From Pseudosporangium ferrugineum (GTDB lineage Bacteria > Actinomycetota > Actinomycetes > Mycobacteriales > Micromonosporaceae), in assembly GCF_003002065.1 (NCBI RefSeq), contig NZ_PVZG01000004.1, positions 1 through 64,000 on the forward strand: a DNA stretch of 64,000 nucleotides, written 5' to 3'. Made by a program: the position numbers and the translations under genes. Position 1 is the stretch's first letter; the number at the start of each line of letters is the position of its first letter. This document shows, one piece after another, positions 61,962 to 64,000 of the stretch. The notes beneath the pieces were generated by a model. That model did no database searches, was not told the origin of the DNA, and saw only the letters and a list, made by a program, of their open reading frames with translations.

Positions 61962-63158
61962 TCAGCGGCCGTAGGCCACCAGGCGGCCCGTTGCCGGTAC
62001 CAGGAGGACGCCCTGGGCCGCTGCCAGGCCGGTCAGGGGGGAGGAGACGTTCTGCTCGTCCGGCGGGGTGATCTCGGCGCCCGTGTCGGCTGACCAGACG
62101 GACCGGCCCGTGGCCGGGTCGACCGCGTAGATGGTGCCGCTCTGGGAGCCGACGTAGATGTAGCCGTTGACGACGATCGGGGCGCTGCGGAGTTGGGCGC
62201 CGTCGCCGGTGAAGGTCCAGATGGGCGTGTCGGGGGTGGCGGCGTCCGCGGCGCGCAGGGTGCCGCCGCTGACGAAGTAGCCTGTGCGGCCCGCGAAGGC
62301 CGGCGCGGGCATGCTCCACGAGCCGAAGCGGTTCTTCACCTCGCCGGTGTTGAGGTCCAGCACCGGCAGCGGGCCGTCGAAGGTCTCGCGGACCCACAGG
62401 CCGCCCGCCGCGACGACCGGCGTCTTGCCGCCGCCGCCCGAGCAGCCGGTGGAGTGGACCCAGCGGGTGGTTCCGGTCGCCGGGTCGAACTTGTACGACT
62501 GCTCGCACGCGTACGAGACGTAGACGCCGTTGGAGGTGACCGCCGGTGAGCTGTTGTCGCCGTTCGCCACGGGGGCGGTCCAGACGACCGCGCCGGTCGC
62601 GGCGTTCACCGCATACACGGTGCCGCCGGAGCCCGCGCCGCCGGTGTAGACCATGCCGGCGCGGTACGTCGGCGCGGAGCTGAACGACCACTGGCCGGGC
62701 AGGTCGGTCTGCCACAGTTGCCGGCCGTTGCGGATGGCGAACGCCGTCAGCCGGCCGTCGCCGTTGACGGCGTAGACGCGCCCGTCGCCGAGGGTCAGCG
62801 CGGACCAGAAATACGTGCCGCCGAGCTCGATCGGGCCCCACACGTCCTTGCCCGTGCGGGTGTCGATCGCGTAGAGCGAGGTGCCGTACTCGTCGCCGGT
62901 GCGCACGGTCACGAACGCCTTGTGGTCGGCGATGACCGGGTAGGACACCGCCCGGCCCAGGTCGCGGTGCCACTTCTCGGTCAGCGGCGGCGCGGCCACT
63001 CCGGACGGGGAATTCCCGTCGTGCAGGGCGTTGATCTGGTACGCCGAGGCGACGCCGGTGTCCGCCGCAGCCCGGCCGGGCGCGGCGCCGAGGGTCAGCG
63101 CGAGTGTCGATGCGGCTGCGGCGGCGACAGCACCGCGCAGCACTTGTCGGAGGTCCAT
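61962..63158 (-). CDS. Secreted PQQ-type beta-propeller protein
   Basis: 398 residues; ATG 63158 with GGGGAGGAG upstream. Signal peptide 1-31. Blades show the PQQ-repeat pattern, for example SLYAIDTRTGKDVWGP, TVYAVNAATGAVVWTAP and TIYAVDPATGRSVWSAD. Such proteins are BamB-like or dehydrogenase-like scaffolds; no PQQ-dehydrogenase catalytic Asp/Glu set was seen, so it is probably non-enzymatic. Stands alone. Confidence 0.82.
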   Translation of the reverse strand: MDLRQVLRGAVAAAAASTLALTLGAAPGRAAADTGVASAYQINALHDGNSPSGVAAPPLTEKWHRDLGRAVSYPVIADHKAFVTVRTGDEYGTSLYAIDTRTGKDVWGPIELGGTYFWSALTLGDGRVYAVNGDGRLTAFAIRNGRQLWQTDLPGQWSFSSAPTYRAGMVYTGGAGSGGTVYAVNAATGAVVWTAPVANGDNSSPAVTSNGVYVSYACEQSYKFDPATGTTRWVHSTGCSGGGGKTPVVAAGGLWVRETFDGPLPVLDLNTGEVKNRFGSWSMPAPAFAGRTGYFVSGGTLRAADAATPDTPIWTFTGDGAQLRSAPIVVNGYIYVGSQSGTIYAVDPATGRSVWSADTGAEITPPDEQNVSSPLTGLAAAQGVLLVPATGRLVAYGR

Positions 63159-63293
63159 GGTAGAGCTCCTCCCCGTGTGGCATCCGGCCGGACAAGAACC
63201 GGATGTCTAACCAGGACTCACTCTAGAAGCGGGGTACGACACTTCGCTGACCCGTGCGGGGCCGGCCCGGAGGATTCCCGTGCCACGAATGCG

Positions 63294-63433
63294 GCGCCAA
63301 GAGAACCACGGCAGCAGCGCCGAGGAAGGGCCACCGAACCGACGCCCAGCAAGGGCCACCGAACCGGCGCCAAGGAGGGGCACGAGAGCAGCGCCGAGGG
63401 AGGGCACCGGGGGCGGCGCCAAGGAAGCTACCG
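63294..63433. repeat. Degenerate 24-25-bp tandem repeat, about six copies
   Basis: The word GCGCC (ACGCC once) recurs at 63294, 63317, 63342, 63367, 63391 and 63416, each followed by a variant of AAGGxxGGGCAC or AGGGCCACC. Lies upstream of the PQQ-type propeller and just downstream of the Pro-rich secreted gene, in noncoding DNA. Confidence 0.7.
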
Positions 63434-63450
63434 CCGGGCCGGCGTACCGA

Positions 63451-63849
63451 TCAGTGGTCTTCGGGGTCGTCGGGCGGGAACGTCGGGAAGGGCGGCGGCG
63501 TCACCGACGGGTCGGCCGTCGGGGGCGTGCCCGTGACCGGCGGCTGCGACACCGGGTGCCCGGGTGGCAGCGGGAGGCCGGGATCGCAGTCGGGGTCGGC
63601 GGGGTCGCAGGGGTCGTCGCCGCCCGGCGGGAACGGCGGCGGGGTCGGCGCCTCGCCCGAGGGCGGGGCGGGCGGCTCGGCCGGGCCGGACGGGATGGGC
63701 TTGTGGGGTGGTTCCGGGAAGCTCGGCTCCGCCGAGACGGCGGGCCCGAGCCCGGGTGTCTCGCCGGCGAAGGCAGGCCAGGCGGCGGCGAGGAGGCCGG
63801 TGGTGACGGCCGCCACCACGGACAGGGACAGGGCTTGCTTGCGTCGCAT
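63451..63849 (-). CDS. Pro-rich small secreted protein
   Basis: 132 residues; ATG 63849 with GGGGGAA upstream. Signal peptide 1-29 (LSLSVVAAVTTGLLAAAWPA). The mature part is Pro/Asp-rich and low-complexity, with one CDPADPDCDPG motif that may form a disulfide. No domain recognised; probably an extended wall-associated or exported peptide. Confidence 0.7.
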   Translation of the reverse strand: MRRKQALSLSVVAAVTTGLLAAAWPAFAGETPGLGPAVSAEPSFPEPPHKPIPSGPAEPPAPPSGEAPTPPPFPPGGDDPCDPADPDCDPGLPLPPGHPVSQPPVTGTPPTADPSVTPPPFPTFPPDDPEDH

Positions 63850-63937
63850 CGTGTTCCCCCGTTGCGGATCACGAGCCGCCGGGAGGCGGCTCGGCGCGAG
63901 CAAAGCTAACAGTCGATCTCCGGCGCCGCAGCCCCGT

Positions 63938-64000
63938 TCAGGTCAGGTACGTCCCGTGCCCGCGCACGACGAGACCGTCGCGGAAGGTGAGGACCTCGTT
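63938..64000 (-). CDS. C-terminus of an NTF2/SnoaL-like protein (partial)
   Basis: Twenty codons enter from the right edge on the minus strand, reading EVLTFRDGLVVRGHGTYLT before TGA at 63938. The EVLTFRDGLVVR ending is typical of SnoaL-like (NTF2-fold) proteins. Most of the gene is outside the window. Confidence 0.55.
   Translation of the reverse strand, partial: NEVLTFRDGLVVRGHGTYLT

Noticed and set aside
63294-63433. CRISPR array
   Set aside because: Units are degenerate and contiguous, without unique spacers of constant length.

Overview
This window is very GC-rich, dense in genes, and full of GTG starts, GTGA/ATGA overlaps, secreted proteins and frequent cgtacg words. That points to a filamentous actinobacterium, most likely Micromonosporaceae (Actinoplanes-like). 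The family assignment is inference from style, not from a marker gene. I saw no rRNA, tRNA or CRISPR array. All calls come from reading the sequence; no database search was run.

Layout. 1-1.0 kb: start of a left-going gene behind a small palindrome, a perfect hairpin, and a decayed IS630-type transposase. 1.0-15.2 kb: a four-gene minus-strand module (FG-GAP protein, LamG protein, a 2,260-residue RHS polymorphic toxin with HINT and deaminase-like tip, and an ATGA-coupled putative immunity gene). The first two genes each carry an in-frame TAG. 15.5-21 kb: secreted beta-propeller, aldehyde dehydrogenase, DJ-1/PfpI protein with a repeat tail, and a fumarase-superfamily lyase. 21-26 kb: a sugar ABC operon (binding lipoprotein, ATPase, permease, ROK kinase) divergent from a ROK repressor, with an operator-like palindrome between them. 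26-31.7 kb: SMP-30-like propeller, an MmyB-type regulator frameshifted by a 7-bp tandem duplication, GH36 alpha-galactosidase and PhoX-type phosphatase. 31.8-33.7 kb: Pit phosphate transporter, small membrane protein and DUF3349 protein, the order of M. tuberculosis Rv0545c-Rv0543c.

33.7-39.7 kb: a Pls/PosA-type peptide synthetase (epsilon-poly-lysine synthetase architecture) overlapping an M1 metallopeptidase by ATGA, with a 17-codon upstream ORF and a methyltransferase behind it. 39.8-45.9 kb: an unusual RiPP-like locus: ABC exporter, PqqD-like recognition protein, HPr-kinase-like protein, a 67-residue precursor with a perfect lasso leader motif, nucleotidyltransferase, methyltransferase and glutaminyl-cyclase-like M28 enzyme, but no lasso cyclase and no B2 protease. 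45.9-49.3 kb: a SARP/AfsR-like regulator broken by a frameshift and a TAG. 49.5-51.8 kb: NlpC/P60-like protein and a secreted unknown. 51.9-55.5 kb: P450 with a six-copy 30-bp in-frame minisatellite, carotenoid oxygenase, discrete ACP and a 108-residue P450 heme-domain remnant, all linked by 4-nt overlaps. 55.5-64 kb: subtilase, small secreted proteins, atypical SDR with divergent AraC regulator, PQQ-type propeller, Pro-rich secreted protein and the end of an NTF2/SnoaL-like gene.

The most interesting items are the cyclase-less lasso-leader/kinase RiPP locus, the toxin-immunity module, the three independent in-frame amber codons, and the P450 minisatellite next to the carotenoid oxygenase/ACP genes.
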